Shown: piece after piece, positions 61,501-64,000 of the stretch
Layout: each line of letters begins with the position of its first letter
How positions within the stretch are numbered: position 1 is the first letter of the stretch
Assembly (NCBI GenBank): GCA_965153355.1
Contig: OZ231127.1
Location: 25,296,001-25,360,000 of the forward strand
Direction of reading: 5' to 3'
Length of the DNA: 64,000 nucleotides
DNA from: Flaccisagitta enflata
Lineage: Eukaryota > Chaetognatha > Sagittoidea > Aphragmophora
Made by a program: the position numbers and the translations under genes
The notes under the pieces: model-generated
Told to the model about the DNA's origin: nothing
The model's input: only the letters and a program-made list of their open reading frames with translations
Databases searched by the model: none

Positions 61501-62950
61501 TTTGACCTTGAGGCTGAGATTTGGGCTTCACGGCTGAAATCTGGGCCTCCAGGCTAGGATTTAGGCCTTGAGGCTAGGATTTGGGCCTTGAGGCTGGGAT
61601 TTGGGCCTCAAGACTGGGATTTGGGCCTCGAGACTGGAATTTGGGCCTCGGGACTGGGATTTGAGGGGGGGACGTAGAAGGAGGAGGAGAAGGAGAGGAG
61701 AAGGAGGAGAAAATCCCCCATATGTGTGAAAGCATAGGTCATCGACCCCTTCGGGGCCGCTGCCCAAAAGAAGGAATAGTCGCAAAAGCGTTAGATGGTC
61801 TGTGGTACCCGTGCCCTGCCTAAGTTGGTTGTATGAAGTTGAGAGGGAGAGGAAGCCCAAGGGTCGATGACCTATGCCTCACATGGGTTTTCTCCTCCTC
61901 CTCCTTCTTCTTCTTCTCCTCCTCCTCCTCCTCCGTCCTCCCACTCAAATCCCAGTCTCAAGGCCCAAATTCCACCTCGAGGCTAAATCCATCTTGAGGC
62001 CCAAATCCCAGCCTCAAGGCCCAAATCCTAGCCAAGGCTAAATTTAACCTGGAGGCTGAGATTTGGGCCTCAAGGCTGGGATCTGGGCCTCTGAGATTTT
62101 GACCTGAGGCTGAGATTTGGGCTTCACGGCTGAAATCTGGGCCTCCAGGCTAGGATTTAGGCCTTGAGGCTGGAATTTGGCCTTGAGGCTGGGATTTGGG
62201 CCTCAAGACTGGGATTTGGGCCTCAAGACTGGAATTTGGGCCTCCAGGCTAGGATTTAGGCCTTGAGGCTAGAATTTGGCCTTGAGGCTAGGATTTGGGC
62301 CTCAAGACTGGGATTTGGGCCTCAAGACTGGAATTTGGGCCTCGGGACTGGGATTTGAGGGGGGTGGACGGAGAAGAAGGAGGAGAAGAAGAAGAAGGAG
62401 GAGGAGGAGAAAATCCCCCATATGTGTGAAAGCATAGGTCATCGACCCCTTCGGGGCCGCTGCCCAAAAGGAAGAACTAGTCATCCAAGGATCGCACATG
62501 GTCAGCGGTACCCGATGCCCTGCTTGGGGTGACCAAGTGAAGTCGTGGAGTGAGAGCAGGGCAGCGGCCCCAAAGGGCCGATGTCCCGTAGGACACAGGG
62601 GGGAATTTCCAGACGTCCTGAGGGGGAATATAGCAGGCCTAAGAGGTAATTGAGGCGGGGTTTGAGGTCTGGATTGAAGATTTATGCCTGAAGATTAGAT
62701 TTGAAGTCTGGGGGCAGGCTTTAGGCCTTAGGGGCAGATTTGAGGCCTGGAGGTTTGGTATGAGGCCTGGAATGCTGATTTGAGGTCAGGAGAGCGGATT
62801 TGAGGCCTTGAGCTGATTTGAGGCTTTGAGAGCGATTTGAGGCCTGGAGAGCTGATTTGAGGCGGAGAGCTGATTTAGGCCTGGAGGAGGGCTGGAGGGC
62901 TTAAGAGGGCCTAAATCAGGCCTGAGAGTGAGGAAATGAGGCCTTGATAG
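58595..62950. repeat. Array of GGGCAGCGGCCCC foldback modules with ~20-bp minisatellites
   Basis: Modules at 58595-59006, 59281-59802, 60610-61159, 61237-61765, ~61852-62465 and a half-module from 62559. Each begins GGGCAGCGGCCCCGAAGGGG then TCGATGACCTATGCTTTCAC and a CTCCTCC tract. A GGGCCTCAAGGCTGGGATTT-type tandem follows, then the mirror image of the start. A ~75-bp leader (GAATAGTCGCAAAAGCGTTA, GATGGTCAGCGGTACCCGTG, CCCTGCC) lies between modules at 59205, 60534, 61169, 61770 and 62472, and inverted at 59010-59080. After 62640 the minisatellite changes to GAGGCCTGGAGAGCTGATTT. Confidence 0.88.
59963..60241. mobile_element. Second copy of the TTTCTAGT element (compare 14352-14595)
   Basis: Ends GTGTGTTTCTAGTCAC and GTCACTAGAAAGACGCCC, with GGTCGCTCGCTACGTTCGTT inside, as in the copy nested in an annexin intron. 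Confidence 0.75.
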
Positions 62951-63104
62951 CTATACAAAGATGACAAAAACAGAACATATAATTCATGCATAGTTGAATA
63001 ACATAAAACATTTAAAACATATATAACCATATTCCAGTTTTGCGGATGTTTTGAAACATGATTTTTATATTCTATAGAGAGCAAAAAATTATGTTCTACA
63101 AAAA

Positions 63105-63962
63105 TCACCTCATCATGATTTTGTCCTGAATTTACTCGATGATCTCACATTTTGGGCTCAAAAGAAGAGGAGGACTGGGAGGACCTCCCTGACCAAAGAC
63201 ACTGATCTGAAGGAGGAGAATGATTTTGATGATTGTAGAAGCAACAAAATCATAGATATGGTTTAGTAGTCCCTGCAAAACTTTCAATCACCGCAAAAGC
63301 AGCTCTCGAAAGCCCCTTGGCTCTAATTGGTGGAGGAAAGGGAGGAGGAAAAGGAGGAGTAGGGCAGTTACCTGAAGGGTGAATTTAGCTCAAAATTTAA
63401 AATTCCTCTGCCATCTAACCATACATGCTATGCAGCTTTTGGGCAGTAAATCAGACAAGCAGAGGTCGGTATTTGATCAAGAAACCTGCACGGCAACAGA
63501 ATGGTAAAGTATATGAAAGCAATTTTACGCCCATTGAAACTCTATGGCGTTGCTGTGTGGGTTTTCTTTCCAGATACCAATCTCCTCTTGCCTCACTTCC
63601 TTTTTTAATACGCTTTAGAGTGTATGGTTAGTTGGCTGAGGCGTTCTAAAATTTAGCCACATTTGACCCTCCAGGTAGCATCCCTAAGGAAGAGGAGGGA
63701 AGAGGAGGCAGGAGGAGGAGGAGGGAGGAGGAAATGCATTTAGGGCCATGGGGCTTTCGAGAGCTACTCTTGGGGTGATTGAGAGCTTTGCAGGGATCAT
63801 CAAACCATATTTATGATTTTGTTGCTTCTACCACCATCAAAATCATTCTCCTCCTCCAGCTCAGTCTCTTTGGTCTGAGGGAGGTCCTCCCAGTCTGCCT
63901 CTTTTAAATCCAAAATGTGAGATCATCCAGTAAATTCAGGTTAAAATCATAATGAGGTGATG
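63105..63962. mobile_element. Foldback element with ~220-bp arms
   Basis: ATCACCTCATCATGATTTTG at the left is mirrored by the block ending near 63962. Pairing continues through GACTGGGAGGACCTCCCT, GAGAATGATTTTGATG and GCTCTCGAAAGCCCC to ~63325 and from ~63742. The interior is AG-rich with a short non-coding frame. It may extend a little past these limits. Confidence 0.85.
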
Positions 63963-64000
63963 TTTGGAGTATGTTAGGCTTATCTAAAAATAATTTTTTA

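Overview
This is a window of a eukaryotic, almost certainly invertebrate metazoan, nuclear genome. The signs are GT-AG introns, multi-exon animal gene families (annexin, two-pore-domain potassium channel), a Jockey-like non-LTR retrotransposon, and an extreme load of microsatellites, minisatellites and foldback (terminal-inverted-repeat) elements. I cannot assign it to a phylum from sequence alone. Most of the long open frames are artefacts of simple repeats. The real exons are short, and I reconstructed them by hand from splice sites, reading phase and protein family.

Layout. About 0.4-6.6 kb: a structurally intact LINE with a gag-like ORF1 (836 aa), an endonuclease/reverse transcriptase ORF2 (961 aa) and a poly(A) end containing two small perfect hairpins. 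8.25-11.06 kb (+): the last six exons of a coiled-coil protein gene with an acidic tail. 12.75-20.83 kb (-): a complete annexin (320 aa, 8 coding exons; the first carries only the start codon). 25.86-57.12 kb (-): a K2P (TWIK/KCNK type) potassium channel gene in 8 exons spread over 31 kb. Its introns hold a 20-bp, a 21-bp and a 29-bp minisatellite, a foldback element with ATTC arms, a hAT-like element nested in another repeat, and, on the opposite strand at 50.82-52.98 kb, a complete 4-exon gene for a 103-aa protein that I do not recognise. 58.6-62.95 kb: an array of foldback modules carrying a ~20-bp minisatellite. 63.1-64.0 kb: a large inverted repeat.

Two themes run through the window. First, microsatellites abut splice sites, with (CT)n before acceptors and (AG)n or (GT)n at donors on the sense strand. 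Second, a dispersed family headed by the perfect palindrome AGTCGCGTGCACGCGACT and ending in GGCCTTGTTT occurs in at least ten recognisable copies plus fragments; its long members carry internal tandem arrays.

The three conserved-looking genes (coiled-coil, annexin, K2P) show no functional link. The coiled-coil and annexin genes converge. The annexin and K2P genes are on the same strand, about 5 kb apart. I found no CRISPR array, tRNA, rRNA or prokaryote-type feature.
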